Shown here in pieces: positions 1-8,232 of a stretch of 64,000 nt of DNA. Source of the stretch: an uncultured Lachnospiraceae bacterium (lineage in GTDB: Bacteria; Bacillota; Clostridia; Lachnospirales; Lachnospiraceae); contig CACZBK010000003.1 of the NCBI GenBank assembly GCA_902779395.1, forward strand, positions 91,025 to 155,024, given 5' to 3'. The notes beneath the pieces were generated by a model. The model was not told the origin of the DNA and did no database searches. It worked only from the letters and a program-made list of their open reading frames with translations. Each line of letters starts with the position of its first letter. Positions within the stretch are counted from its first letter, which is position 1. A program made the translations under genes and the position numbers.

Positions 1-150
1 CCATTTTGCATATTCATGGAGCTTGGTAAAGAATAATAAAAAGAGCACTATCTGGGCGATGATGGATAAGCCGGTAAGGATCAGCCGTTTGACGCCGTTT
101 TTTCTGCTCTTTCGGTATTCATAAGGTTTTTTCTGACGTTTCGGGGACAT
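1..150 (-). CDS. Cardiolipin synthase-like N-terminus (partial)
   Basis: The first 50 codons of a gene that runs off the left edge. The ATG is at 148-150 on the minus strand. The protein begins with a very basic stretch (MSPKRQKKPYEYRKSRK) followed by one hydrophobic segment ending FFTKLHEYAKW. A basic leader, a membrane helix and a final LxEY-type motif resemble the start of clostridial cardiolipin synthases of the phospholipase D family, which join two phosphatidylglycerols at the membrane. The catalytic HKD motifs lie outside the window, so the call rests only on the N-terminal membrane segment. It is transcribed divergently from the LytTR gene at 237. Another membrane protein with a similar leader is possible. 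Confidence 0.5.
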   Translation of the reverse strand, partial: MSPKRQKKPYEYRKSRKNGVKRLILTGLSIIAQIVLFLLFFTKLHEYAKW

Positions 151-173
151 AACAGAGTGGATTATAACATATA

Positions 174-202
174 TTGAAGGCAAAGTAAAAATCTATTATA
201 CT
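174..202 (+). promoter_or_regulatory. Predicted promoter for the LytTR/DUF3021 genes
   Basis: TTGAAG at 174-179 and TATACT at 197-202 are separated by 17 bases. It lies 35 bases upstream of the LytTR start at 237, in the short divergent gap after the cardiolipin synthase-like gene. This is a motif match only. Confidence 0.45.
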
Positions 203-236
203 TATTCGGAAGCAGATCAGAGAAACAAAGCGGGGA

Positions 237-692
237 ATGAGATTGAAGACGGATATCAGACAGATCGATACAGGGGAAGATGAGCTGATACTGAGGTACA
301 GGGAGCTTACACCGGACATAAAACGTATCATCGAGCTTGCAGGCGGCGGATCATCCAGGCTTGTCGGCAAAAAAGACGGCAACATGATCGTCATCGACAA
401 AGATGATATATATTATATCGAATCCGTAGATGATAAGACTTTTGCATATACTTCCGATGACGTTATCAGGCTGGATAATTCCCTGCAGGGAGTTATGGGG
501 ATACTGGATGATATACGCTTTTTCCGCTGCAGTAAATCCATGATAATAAATATAGACAGAGTAAGGGTTCTGAAGAGTCTTTCATCCAACAGGATAGATG
601 CGGCGCTTGAGAACGGGGAACATATCATCATCTCAAGAACTTATGCTACCGATTTCAGAAAACTATTGAGAGGAGGAAGCTCACGTGGATGA
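237..692 (+). CDS. LytTR-type DNA-binding regulator without a receiver domain
   Basis: A 151-aa protein. The C-terminal two thirds (about residues 45-148) match a LytTR DNA-binding domain: DDIYYIESVDDKTFAYT, then LDNSLQGVMGIL, then FFRCSKSMIINIDRV, the usual order in the family. The N-terminal 40 residues are short and there is no CheY-like receiver. It is therefore a stand-alone LytTR regulator of the type usually encoded beside a DUF3021 membrane protein, which is exactly its downstream neighbour (8-bp overlap). In known examples such pairs autoregulate or control a nearby ABC exporter; here an ABC exporter follows at 1255. Family call is firm; target genes are inference. Confidence 0.88.
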   Translation: MRLKTDIRQIDTGEDELILRYRELTPDIKRIIELAGGGSSRLVGKKDGNMIVIDKDDIYYIESVDDKTFAYTSDDVIRLDNSLQGVMGILDDIRFFRCSKSMIINIDRVRVLKSLSSNRIDAALENGEHIIISRTYATDFRKLLRGGSSRG

Positions 693-1158
693 CAGGAATA
701 AGCTGAAACTTTGGGAAAGATATCTTACCAAGGAGATCGGCATAGAGTTTAAAGCCTGCCTGTATTTTTTTGCCGTCCTTTTCTTTTACTGTGTATACAG
801 GCTGGTGAACGGAGTGCATGAGGCAGGTATACTCCACATGACGGAGATGATCTTCTCTTGCTATATAATAGGATACATTCAGGTTTATCTGTTCGATAAT
901 TTTGATGAGAGCGATTCTTTTAGGGCACGGCATTGGCTTGGGGTCGCGTGCTGCACGCTGGTATATACGCTTCTTTCATATTTCCTGGCCTGGTTTGATA
1001 AAAAGCTGTGGCTTTCTCTGGGCTTTGCAGCTTATATACTTCTTGTTTACTTCTGCGTTTTCCTGATATACCGTTCAAAGCGCAGGATAGATGACAAGAT
1101 CCTTAATGAAGAGCTTAAGCTGTTTCAAAAGGATCACAAAAACGGCGATCGAGAATAA
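685..1158 (+). CDS. DUF3021 family membrane protein
   Basis: A 157-aa protein with about four hydrophobic helices (near residues 23-43, 52-73, 87-108 and 113-132) and a charged C-terminal tail. The start is GTG at 685, chosen because AGGAGGAAG lies just upstream and no ATG fits; it overlaps the end of the LytTR gene by 8 bp, implying translational coupling. Size, topology and the LytTR partner match DUF3021 proteins, which are thought to act as membrane-bound partners (often inhibitors) of the adjacent LytTR regulator. The mechanism here is inferred from the family. Confidence 0.75.
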   Translation: MDDRNKLKLWERYLTKEIGIEFKACLYFFAVLFFYCVYRLVNGVHEAGILHMTEMIFSCYIIGYIQVYLFDNFDESDSFRARHWLGVACCTLVYTLLSYFLAWFDKKLWLSLGFAAYILLVYFCVFLIYRSKRRIDDKILNEELKLFQKDHKNGDRE

Positions 1159-1192
1159 TAAAGTGCAGTTTACGGACGGATAAGTGCAGCAT

Positions 1193-1221
1193 ACGGGAGC
1201 AGCTATTGCTCCCGTTTTTTA
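1193..1221 (+). terminator. Rho-independent terminator after DUF3021
   Basis: A perfect 9-bp stem (ACGGGAGCA, loop GCTAT, TGCTCCCGT) is followed by TTTTTATTT. It separates the LytTR/DUF3021 pair from the ABC exporter genes. Read-through or a second promoter would be needed to express the exporter from upstream. Confidence 0.85.
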
Positions 1222-1254
1222 TTTGTGTTAGAAGAAGATAAGGAGGTGGACGAA

Positions 1255-2088
1255 ATGAGTGAAGTTATCAGAATAGAGAAACTTACGAAAACATACGGAA
1301 AGAAGCGAGGAGTTACGGAGCTTGATCTGCACGTGAACGAAAAAGAGATATACGGTTTTATAGGACCGAACGGTGCAGGCAAGTCTACGACCATACGCTC
1401 GATACTCGGCTTTCTGAATTTTGACAGCGGCCGCATCGAAGTGTTCGGAAAGGACAGTATCAAAGAGCATACCGCGATACTGAGAGAGATAGGCTACATG
1501 CCTTCAGAGGCTTTGTTCTATCCGGCCATGAAAGTGTCGGAAGTCATAAAGTTTGCGGCGGATGTAAGAGGGCTGGACTGCAGGAAGGAAGCAGACATGC
1601 TCTGTGAGAGACTTAAGCTCGATACCGGCAAAAGGATAAAGGAACTCTCACTGGGTAACAGAAAGAAAGTGAGCATCGTATGTGCGATGCAGCATAAGCC
1701 CAGGCTCTTTATATTTGATGAACCCTCATCCGGGCTGGACCCGCTGATGCAGAATACCTTTTTTACGCTGATAAAAGAATATGTTGATGCAGGAGCTACC
1801 TGTTTCCTTTCAACACATGTGCTTTCAGAGGTGAGCAGATATTGTGACAGGGCGGCTGTCATGCGGGAAGGCCGTCTGATAAAGGAAGACAGCGTGGAAA
1901 ATCTGATCGAGAGCAGTGCAAAGAACATCAAGATCACGATGAACGGTAAGAGTGAAGAATATATATACAACGGTGATATCAACAAACTGATCAGAGAGCT
2001 TGCGGAAAAGAAGCTCGATAACCTTTATATAGAAGAGCCGTCGCTGGAAGATATGTTCATGCATTTCTATGACGGTGAAAAGGCCTGA
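1255..2088 (+). CDS. ABC transporter ATP-binding protein (ABC-2 exporter type)
   Basis: A 277-aa nucleotide-binding subunit that energises the permease encoded next. Visible motifs: Walker A GPNGAGKST at residues 37-45, signature LSLGN, Walker B LFIFDEPSSGLDP, and switch His in STHVLSEV. The C-terminal 70 residues are the extra domain typical of single-subunit exporter ATPases. The start ATG at 1255 follows AAGGAGG; an in-frame GTG 30 bases upstream has no comparable site and overlaps the terminator region. The substrate cannot be read from sequence; the LytTR/DUF3021 neighbours hint at an envelope-stress or peptide-resistance role. Confidence 0.9.
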   Translation: MSEVIRIEKLTKTYGKKRGVTELDLHVNEKEIYGFIGPNGAGKSTTIRSILGFLNFDSGRIEVFGKDSIKEHTAILREIGYMPSEALFYPAMKVSEVIKFAADVRGLDCRKEADMLCERLKLDTGKRIKELSLGNRKKVSIVCAMQHKPRLFIFDEPSSGLDPLMQNTFFTLIKEYVDAGATCFLSTHVLSEVSRYCDRAAVMREGRLIKEDSVENLIESSAKNIKITMNGKSEEYIYNGDINKLIRELAEKKLDNLYIEEPSLEDMFMHFYDGEKA

Positions 2089-2126
2089 TATCAAACGCCG
2101 GAGAGTTTTTAGAAAGGAGAAGAGTT

Positions 2127-2918
2127 ATGACAGCTGTATTTAAACATGAATTAAAGCTTAATCTTAAGAGTCTGCTGATATGGGCGCTTAGTGTGGGAGG
2201 CATGGGTTTTGCCTGCATTTTATTGTATACGAGCATGGAGGGGGAGATGGCTGAGATGGCCGATACCTTTTCAAATATGGGGGCGTTTTCCGATGCCTTC
2301 GGGATGAGTACCTTAAGTATCGCTACTTTAAGCGGTTTTTTTGCAACTGAGGTCGGAACGGTACATGGACTTGGAAGTGCAATGTTTGCGGCTATCATGG
2401 CAACGGTACTTCTGTCAAAGGAAGAAGAGGCGCATACCGGTGAGTTCTTGTATTCACTGCCGCTGTCGCGGGGGAAGACAGTTCTGGCCAAGGGCCTTTC
2501 CCTCCTTGCGGAGCTTGTGATCTTTACAGCGATATGCGGCGCATTGTATGTACTGGGGTTTGTAATGCTTAAGGAAGATATACCGTATAAAGAGACAGGT
2601 ATTTTTCTTATGAGAATGCTTCTTATGAACATAGAGATCGCCTCGGTAGCTCTTATAATATCGGCCTGCTCGGCAAAGAACCGTATAGGCCTTGGACTGG
2701 GGATGGCACTGGTATTTTATGCATATGATCTGATAGGAAGGGTGGTTCCTGATATGAAGGATTATCTTTTCTTCGGGCCGTTCTCGATCGCAAACGCATC
2801 GGAGATATTTACGGGAAAGGAAATGCCGGTACCCGCCCTCGTAACCACGGTGGTGATCATAAGCTTATCACTGACTGCGGCATATCTTACATACATAAAA
2901 AAGGATCTTGCAAGCTGA
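2127..2918 (+). CDS. ABC-2 type transporter permease
   Basis: A 263-aa integral membrane protein with about six predicted helices and a cytoplasmic N-terminus. It contains the EEEAHTGEFLYSLPLSRGK segment typical of ABC-2 permeases, where the coupling region meets the ATPase. It follows the ATPase gene after 38 bases with its own AAAGGAG site and forms the transporter with it. One permease gene with one ATPase gene suggests a homodimeric membrane part. The transported substrate is unknown. Confidence 0.85.
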   Translation: MTAVFKHELKLNLKSLLIWALSVGGMGFACILLYTSMEGEMAEMADTFSNMGAFSDAFGMSTLSIATLSGFFATEVGTVHGLGSAMFAAIMATVLLSKEEEAHTGEFLYSLPLSRGKTVLAKGLSLLAELVIFTAICGALYVLGFVMLKEDIPYKETGIFLMRMLLMNIEIASVALIISACSAKNRIGLGLGMALVFYAYDLIGRVVPDMKDYLFFGPFSIANASEIFTGKEMPVPALVTTVVIISLSLTAAYLTYIKKDLAS

Positions 2919-3033
2919 CCGGCCGATAAAGCTGTCAGTGATAAGAGATGGAAATAATATTGTTCCTGTGTTATCATATATTCGTTTAGTTTAGTGACAT
3001 AAGGTAAATGCAGCGGAGTGAGAACACAAGATC

Positions 3034-3921
3034 ATGGATGAGGAAAGGATCGTTAAAAAACTGTCTAATGTAGGAATTCTGGGAAATGTTGCATTGGCAG
3101 CATTTAAGCTTATTGCCGGTATTGTGGGAAGTTCAGGTGCTATGGTATCCGATGCGGTGCATTCGCTTTCTGATGTGCTGGCTACACTTATCGCTGTCAT
3201 AGGAGTGAACCTCTCAAGGCAGAAAGAAGATGAGAAACATCCATACGGCCATGAAAGATTTGAATGTGTTGCATCGCTTATGCTGGGGCTAATACTGGCT
3301 GCAACCGGTATAGGTATAGGATATGGCGGGATCAACAGCCTTATGCACCGTGAGGAGATAAAGATACCTACCGTTCTCCCGCTTATAGCAGCCGTGGTGT
3401 CTATTGTTGTTAAAGAAGCGATGTTCCGGTATACAATGCATTATGCTAAAAAGCTGGATTCCGCTGCTTTCAGGGCAGATGCATGGCACCACCGTTCCGA
3501 TGCGATATCTTCGGTAGGTTCATTTATAGGAATAGGTATGGCTAAGCTTGGGTTCCCGTTTATGGATCCTGTTGCAAGCCTTTTGATATGTCTGCTGATC
3601 CTTAAAGTAGCATATGATATCGCTAAAGATGCGATCAACAAGATGCTGGACACATCCTGCGATAATGCCTTTGAGAATAAGATAAGGGGGTTTATCGAAG
3701 CACAGCCCGGAGTGGTACGTATCGATCTTCTGCGTACCAGACAGTTTAGCAATAAGATCTATGTGGATCTGGAAATAGCCGTAAAAGGAGATATGTCCCT
3801 TATAGATGCCCATAATATCGCAGAGGATGTCCATGCCGGAGTTGAAAGGGAATTTCCTGATATCAAACATGTTATGATACATGTTAACCCAGATACCGAT
3901 CAGAGGAACGACCGGAAATGA
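3034..3921 (+). CDS. Cation diffusion facilitator family transporter
   Basis: A 295-aa divalent-metal/proton antiporter of the inner membrane. The CDF signature is near residue 40 (SDAVHSLSDVLAT), and the paired metal site on helix 5 is in the ADAWHHRSDA segment, giving the HxxxD/DxxxD pattern of Zn/Fe/Mn CDF proteins. Six helices are followed by a soluble C-terminal domain with VHVEREFPDIKHVMIHVNP-like spacing of histidines. The metal cannot be decided from these motifs alone. The stop overlaps the start of the dihydrouridine synthase gene (ATGA), an unusual functional pairing. Confidence 0.92.
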   Translation: MDEERIVKKLSNVGILGNVALAAFKLIAGIVGSSGAMVSDAVHSLSDVLATLIAVIGVNLSRQKEDEKHPYGHERFECVASLMLGLILAATGIGIGYGGINSLMHREEIKIPTVLPLIAAVVSIVVKEAMFRYTMHYAKKLDSAAFRADAWHHRSDAISSVGSFIGIGMAKLGFPFMDPVASLLICLLILKVAYDIAKDAINKMLDTSCDNAFENKIRGFIEAQPGVVRIDLLRTRQFSNKIYVDLEIAVKGDMSLIDAHNIAEDVHAGVEREFPDIKHVMIHVNPDTDQRNDRK

Positions 3922-4835
3922 CGCGTATCATGCTGGCCCCTATGGAAGGGATAACCAATTTTATATTCAGAAGGACCTATCTAAAGCATTTTGAGGGGGT
4001 GGATGAATCATTTACGCCTTTTATCACTGCCAATCAGACACACAGTTTTAAGAAAAAGGAAAAACTGGAACTGAGTCCTTATGATGAGACAAGGATACCG
4101 CAGCTCCTTACCAATGATGCACAGGCATTCATATGGGCGCTTAAGGCGATAAAGGATATGGGGTATAAGGAAGTGAACCTGAATCTGGGCTGTCCTTCAC
4201 CTACGGTAACATCCCGGGGAAGGGGAGCGGGGATGCTCGCCGATAAGGAAAAACTCAGGGCCTTTTTTGATGAAACGTTTTCTGCCGCTGATCTTCCCGA
4301 TGTATCCGTGAAGAGCAGAGCAGGTACGGAGGACCCTGCGGAGGCAGGGCAGCTTGCTGCTGTTTATGCAGCGTATCCTTTTAAAAGGATCATACTTCAT
4401 CCGAGGCTGCTTAAGGATCTGTATAAGGGAAGCGTGAGAACGGATTGTTTTAGGAAATTCTATGAGCTGATACCGCATGACAGGCTTGTTTTCAACGGAG
4501 ACATAAATACTTTGGAAGATGCGCAAAATGTTGAAAAGCTTTTCCCGGGGCTTTACGGGATAATGCTGGGCCGTGGGATCCTGCGGGATCCTTTTCTGCC
4601 GGAAAAGATAAAAGGTATCGGAACATCTGATGATAAACGTATAGCTGATTTTCTGGATGATCTCTGGGATGATTATGAGGAATACTTATCAGGTGAGAAG
4701 GATGTGCTTTATAAGATGAAGGAGATATGGAGCTATCTGTATACATATTTTCCCGATGGAGACAGGATACTTAAAGATATAAGAAAGTCACAGACGAAGG
4801 CGGCTTACAGAGCGGCGATCGGTGCTTTGCGCTGA
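3918..4835 (+). CDS. dus: tRNA-dihydrouridine synthase family protein
   Basis: A 305-aa FMN enzyme that reduces uridines in the tRNA D-loop. Visible family features: the N-terminal LAPMEGITNFIFRR segment, the LNLGCPSP motif containing the catalytic Cys, KSRAGTEDP, and the late flavin-phosphate site FNGDI...GIMLGRGILRDP. The length fits the Dus family. ATG at 3918 overlaps the CDF stop codon, so translation is coupled to the transporter gene. Which tRNA position it modifies cannot be assigned. Confidence 0.9.
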   Translation: MTRIMLAPMEGITNFIFRRTYLKHFEGVDESFTPFITANQTHSFKKKEKLELSPYDETRIPQLLTNDAQAFIWALKAIKDMGYKEVNLNLGCPSPTVTSRGRGAGMLADKEKLRAFFDETFSAADLPDVSVKSRAGTEDPAEAGQLAAVYAAYPFKRIILHPRLLKDLYKGSVRTDCFRKFYELIPHDRLVFNGDINTLEDAQNVEKLFPGLYGIMLGRGILRDPFLPEKIKGIGTSDDKRIADFLDDLWDDYEEYLSGEKDVLYKMKEIWSYLYTYFPDGDRILKDIRKSQTKAAYRAAIGALR

Positions 4836-4975
4836 TCATCTTCCTTATCTTAAGCCTATACCGGACAGAAAATTCCTACGACAAAAAATGATATGATGCT
4901 GCCCGAATAATAAGAAGCAGTTAAAAAAATCGGGTGATACTATTTTGTAAAGCGGTCGCGGTTGGATTTTTCTGT

Positions 4976-5004
4976 TTGCATCTGTATCCGGTTTAGGGTA
5001 TAAT
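4976..5004 (+). promoter_or_regulatory. Predicted promoter for the small-membrane-protein cassette
   Basis: TTGCAT at 4976-4981 and TATAAT at 4999-5004 with a 17-base spacer, 63 bases upstream of the ATG at 5067. The rest of the 4836-5066 gap shows no gene. Confidence 0.6.
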
Positions 5005-5066
5005 ACGAAAAGGAAAATGACTTCCGGTGTATTGCATATATAATACAATAATAGGAGGTAGTGGTT

Positions 5067-5462
5067 ATGGCATGTTTTACGGCTACGGTTGCAGAGGCAG
5101 TAGTAGTTAAGGTCATTGAGAAGGTTGAAGCTAATAAAGAGATCAGGTTGGCGGAAAGCGGAAAGCATGTTGAAGAGAGTGAGAAGATCCCTATGAGCAG
5201 AAAGCTTAAATGGCTCACTTCTTTATTGATAGGCGGGTCATTCCTGCTTGCTTTTGAGCATGTATGGCACGGAGAGGTAGTTCCCTGGTTTCCGTTCCTG
5301 ACAGCGATGAACAATCCCGAAGATGCGGCGGAGATGTTCCGGGAGATAGCTACCGTTGGTGTATCTATGGCGGTACTGGTAACAGTTGTATGGGTTGGCA
5401 TGTGTATAGCAGCCGATGCCATAGTTAAAAGAGCATCAAAGAATGAGGAGGCAGACGCATGA
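5067..5462 (+). CDS. Small membrane protein of unknown function (cassette gene 1)
   Basis: A 131-aa protein I cannot assign to a named function. It starts MACFTATVAEAVVVKVIEK, has a charged stretch, then two probable membrane helices (about residues 46-66 and 97-118). The first helix ends in the striking FEHVWHGEVVPWFPF motif, rich in His, Trp and Glu near the membrane face. ATG at 5067 is preferred over GTG at 5061 because AGGAGG at 5053-5058 is correctly spaced for it. The stop overlaps the start of the next gene, and a third tiny membrane gene follows, so the three probably make one complex. Confidence 0.75.
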   Translation: MACFTATVAEAVVVKVIEKVEANKEIRLAESGKHVEESEKIPMSRKLKWLTSLLIGGSFLLAFEHVWHGEVVPWFPFLTAMNNPEDAAEMFREIATVGVSMAVLVTVVWVGMCIAADAIVKRASKNEEADA

Positions 5463-5776
5463 CTTTACTGATCACGGTTTTTGCGGCAGTGATCACCACG
5501 GTATTGTGGTATACGCGTAAGAGTGATAAACTTGGACTTGGCTTTTTATGCCTGATGTTCTGGGGAGCATCCCTTATGTGGTTTGTCGATGCGGTATTCG
5601 AATATATAGAGCTAAAAGAAGAGTATTTCACACCTGCCCTTGAGGATATGATCAATGATACATTCCTTGGACTGAGCGTAGTGGCACTTGCTCTGGTAGT
5701 ATGGGTGGTAAGGCTTCTTATAACCGATCCGCGCGGAGTAGTAAAGCGCAGCCTGCAGAGCAGGGCAGCAAGGTGA
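5459..5776 (+). CDS. Small membrane protein of unknown function (cassette gene 2)
   Basis: A 105-aa protein with an N-terminal helix (residues 2-17), a second (about 26-45, GLGFLCLMFWGASLMWFVDAV) and a third (about 70-90), ending in a basic tail. It contains acidic residues between helices (EYIELKEEYF, ALEDMIND). It overlaps the preceding gene by 4 bp (ATGA), indicating coupled translation. No catalytic motif is visible. Function unknown; the association with genes at 5067 and 5802 is the main clue. Confidence 0.75.
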   Translation: MTLLITVFAAVITTVLWYTRKSDKLGLGFLCLMFWGASLMWFVDAVFEYIELKEEYFTPALEDMINDTFLGLSVVALALVVWVVRLLITDPRGVVKRSLQSRAAR

Positions 5777-5801
5777 TATATAGTATACAGAGGAGATAAA
5801 G

Positions 5802-5945
5802 ATGGAGCTTACATTGTTTTTAAACACATTTCTTTCATATGGTCTGGTATTCGTTGTTTTTGCGGCTGCCATAGTGATAGCCTTTCTTCTGGGCTTTGGA
5901 CTGAGGAAGAATAAGAATAAAAAGGAATCGGCTGAAAAACAATAA
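5802..5945 (+). CDS. 47-aa single-helix membrane protein (cassette gene 3)
   Basis: A short gene with a clear ribosome site (AGGAG at 5791-5795) before ATG 5802. The 47-residue product is one hydrophobic helix (FLSYGLVFVVFAAAIVIAF) followed by a lysine-rich tail (LRKNKNKKESAEK), so the C-terminus is predicted cytoplasmic. It lies 25 bases after cassette gene 2 and before the nrdD promoter. A tiny tail-charged helix after two small membrane proteins suggests a subunit or assembly factor. Function unknown. Confidence 0.7.
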   Translation: MELTLFLNTFLSYGLVFVVFAAAIVIAFLLGFGLRKNKNKKESAEKQ

Positions 5946-5965
5946 GGTTTCCATAATAATCTTTA

Positions 5966-5994
5966 TTGACATTAACAGCGTATATGAATATAAT
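5966..5994 (+). promoter_or_regulatory. Consensus promoter of the nrdD-nrdG-dut operon
   Basis: TTGACA at 5966-5971 and TATAAT at 5989-5994, both perfect consensus, with a 17-base spacer. Such a strong promoter is expected to need repression; two NrdR-like boxes lie immediately downstream. Confidence 0.85.
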
Positions 5995-6000
5995 GATAAG

Positions 6001-6047
6001 GCACAATATATTGTGCCTTATTTATTTATTGCAACAATATAAAGTAT
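6001..6047. promoter_or_regulatory. Tandem NrdR-like operator boxes
   Basis: Box 1 (6001-6016) reads GCACAATATATTGTGC, a near-perfect palindrome agreeing with the known NrdR consensus ACACWATATATWGTGT at 14 of 16 positions. Box 2 (6032-6047) reads CAACAATATAAAGTAT and agrees at 12 of 16. They are separated by 15 bases, i.e. 31 bases start to start, the same-face spacing described for NrdR sites upstream of ribonucleotide reductase genes. They cover the predicted transcription start, so binding should repress nrdD when dATP/ATP-bound NrdR accumulates. Box 1 with its flanks could also form a weak hairpin. Confidence 0.8.
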
Positions 6048-6069
6048 CTTCTGCGATGGAGGAAAACAA

Positions 6070-8232
6070 ATGTCAGAAGTGGATTACAGTATAAGGTATA
6101 CACCGAAAAGAAGCGTAAAGGTTATCAAGAAAGACAATACCAGAGAGGAATTCAATGTCCAGAAGGTGATCAATGCCGTGGGCAAGTCTGCTTACAGGGC
6201 GCTTACTGATTTTACCGAGGAAGAGAAATGCCGTATCTGCCAGTTTGTGGTGGATAAGGTGGATTCCATGGATGTGGATGAGATCCCTATCCCGGTCATG
6301 CATAACATCGTGGAGAGCGCGCTTGAAGAAGTTAAGCCCATAGTAGCTAAAAGCTACAGGGATTACCGTAATTACAAACAGGACTTTGTACGCATGCTGG
6401 ATGATGTGTATAAGAAGAGCCAGTCGATCATGTATATAGGTGATAAGGAGAATGCCAATACGGATTCTGCCCTTGTTTCAACAAAGCGCTCATTGATATT
6501 TAATCAGCTTAATAAAGAACTTTACCAGAAATTCTTCCTTACTACGGAGGAACTGCAGGCATGCCGTGACGGTTATATCTATGTTCATGACATGAGTGCC
6601 AGACGTGATACCATGAACTGCTGCCTTTTTGACGTGAAGAACGTTCTGGAAGGCGGATTTGAGATGGGAAATATCTGGTATAACGAGCCCAAGAGCCTTG
6701 ATGTGGCGTTTGACGTGATCGGGGATATAGTATTAAGTGCAGCCTCTCAGCAGTATGGCGGTTTTACCGTACCTGAAGTGGATAAGATACTTGAGCCCTA
6801 TGCGGAAAAATCTTATGAAAAATATATAAAGAAGTATACCCAGCTTGGAGTTGACAAAGCCGGTGCGGAAGCGGAGGCATGGAAGGATGTGGTCAGAGAT
6901 TTCGAGCAGGGCTTCCAGGGGTGGGAATATAAGTTCAATACAGTCGCATCAAGCCGCGGGGATTATCCTTTCATCACTGTGACGGCAGGTATAGGTACAG
7001 GGCGTTTTGCACGCCAGGCTACCATAAGCATGCTCAATGTACGCAGGAAGGGACAGGGCAAGGAAGGGCATAAAAAGCCTGTGCTCTTTCCCAAGATAGT
7101 ATTTTTGTATGATGAAAAGCTTCACGGTCCGGGAGGCGAGCTGGAGGATGTGTTTGAGGCCGGGGTTGAATGTTCGGCAAAGACAATGTACCCGGACTGG
7201 CTATCGCTTACCGGTAAAGGCTATATAGCAAGCATGTATAAACAGTATGGCAAGGTTATCTCTCCTATGGGATGCAGGGCATTTCTTTCGCCCTGGTATG
7301 TAAGGGGAGGTATGCATCCGGCAGATGATAAGGATGAGCCTGTATTTGTAGGACGTTTCAATATAGGAGCAGTCTCTTTGCATCTTCCGATGATACTGGC
7401 CAAGTCACGCCAGGAGAGCAGGGACTTTTATGAGGTGCTGGATTACTATCTCAATCTTATAAGACAGCTTCATATCCGTACCTATGCTTATCTGGGAGAG
7501 ATGCGTGCTTCCACAAATCCTCTGGCTTATTGTGAAGGCGGATTTCTTGAAGGACATCTTGGGCTTCATGATAAGATCAAACCTCTGCTTAAATATGCTA
7601 CGGCGTCCTTCGGTATCACGGCGCTTAATGAGCTGCAGATGCTCTACAACGGAAAGTCCCTGGTTGAGGACGGACAGTTTGCGCTTGAGGTTATGGAACA
7701 TATCAATAAGCGTATAACGGAATTTAAGGAAGAAGACGGAAATCTTTACGCTATCTACGGTACTCCGGCAGAGAGCCTCTGCGGGCTGCAGGTACAGCAG
7801 TTCCGCAAGAAATACGGTATCATAGAGGGGGTAAGCGACAGGGAATATGTAAGTAATTCATTCCACTGTCATGTTACAGAAGCGATCACCCCCATACAGA
7901 AGCAGGATCTGGAAGACCGTTTCTGGGAGCTTTTAAACGGAGGAAAGATACAGTATGTAAAATACCCCGTATCTTATAATACCGGTGCTGTACGTACGCT
8001 GGTGCGCAGAGCTATGGAAATGGGCTTCTATGAAGGAGTAAATCTGAGCCTTGCATATTGCGATGATTGCGGACATGAAGAGCTTGAAATGGACGTATGT
8101 CCTGTGTGCGGAAGCCGTAACCTTACCAAGATAGACCGCATGAACGGATACCTGTCCTATTCCAGAGTGCATGGGGATTCTCGTCTGAATGATGCCAAGA
8201 TGGCAGAGATCGCGGAAAGGAAATCAATGTAA
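6070..8232 (+). CDS. nrdD: Anaerobic ribonucleoside-triphosphate reductase
   Basis: A 720-aa class III ribonucleotide reductase, which makes dNTPs from NTPs with a glycyl radical and is inactivated by oxygen. An ATP-cone regulatory domain occupies about residues 14-105 (VKVIKKDNTREEFNVQKV). The large barrel follows. The C-terminal zinc site has four Cys in two CxxC pairs (664, 667, 677, 680), and the radical Gly is predicted at residue 693 in the MNGYLS segment. It heads an operon with its activase nrdG (stop and start overlap) and dut. Expression is probably controlled by NrdR through the boxes at 6001-6047. Confidence 0.97.
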   Translation: MSEVDYSIRYTPKRSVKVIKKDNTREEFNVQKVINAVGKSAYRALTDFTEEEKCRICQFVVDKVDSMDVDEIPIPVMHNIVESALEEVKPIVAKSYRDYRNYKQDFVRMLDDVYKKSQSIMYIGDKENANTDSALVSTKRSLIFNQLNKELYQKFFLTTEELQACRDGYIYVHDMSARRDTMNCCLFDVKNVLEGGFEMGNIWYNEPKSLDVAFDVIGDIVLSAASQQYGGFTVPEVDKILEPYAEKSYEKYIKKYTQLGVDKAGAEAEAWKDVVRDFEQGFQGWEYKFNTVASSRGDYPFITVTAGIGTGRFARQATISMLNVRRKGQGKEGHKKPVLFPKIVFLYDEKLHGPGGELEDVFEAGVECSAKTMYPDWLSLTGKGYIASMYKQYGKVISPMGCRAFLSPWYVRGGMHPADDKDEPVFVGRFNIGAVSLHLPMILAKSRQESRDFYEVLDYYLNLIRQLHIRTYAYLGEMRASTNPLAYCEGGFLEGHLGLHDKIKPLLKYATASFGITALNELQMLYNGKSLVEDGQFALEVMEHINKRITEFKEEDGNLYAIYGTPAESLCGLQVQQFRKKYGIIEGVSDREYVSNSFHCHVTEAITPIQKQDLEDRFWELLNGGKIQYVKYPVSYNTGAVRTLVRRAMEMGFYEGVNLSLAYCDDCGHEELEMDVCPVCGSRNLTKIDRMNGYLSYSRVHGDSRLNDAKMAEIAERKSM

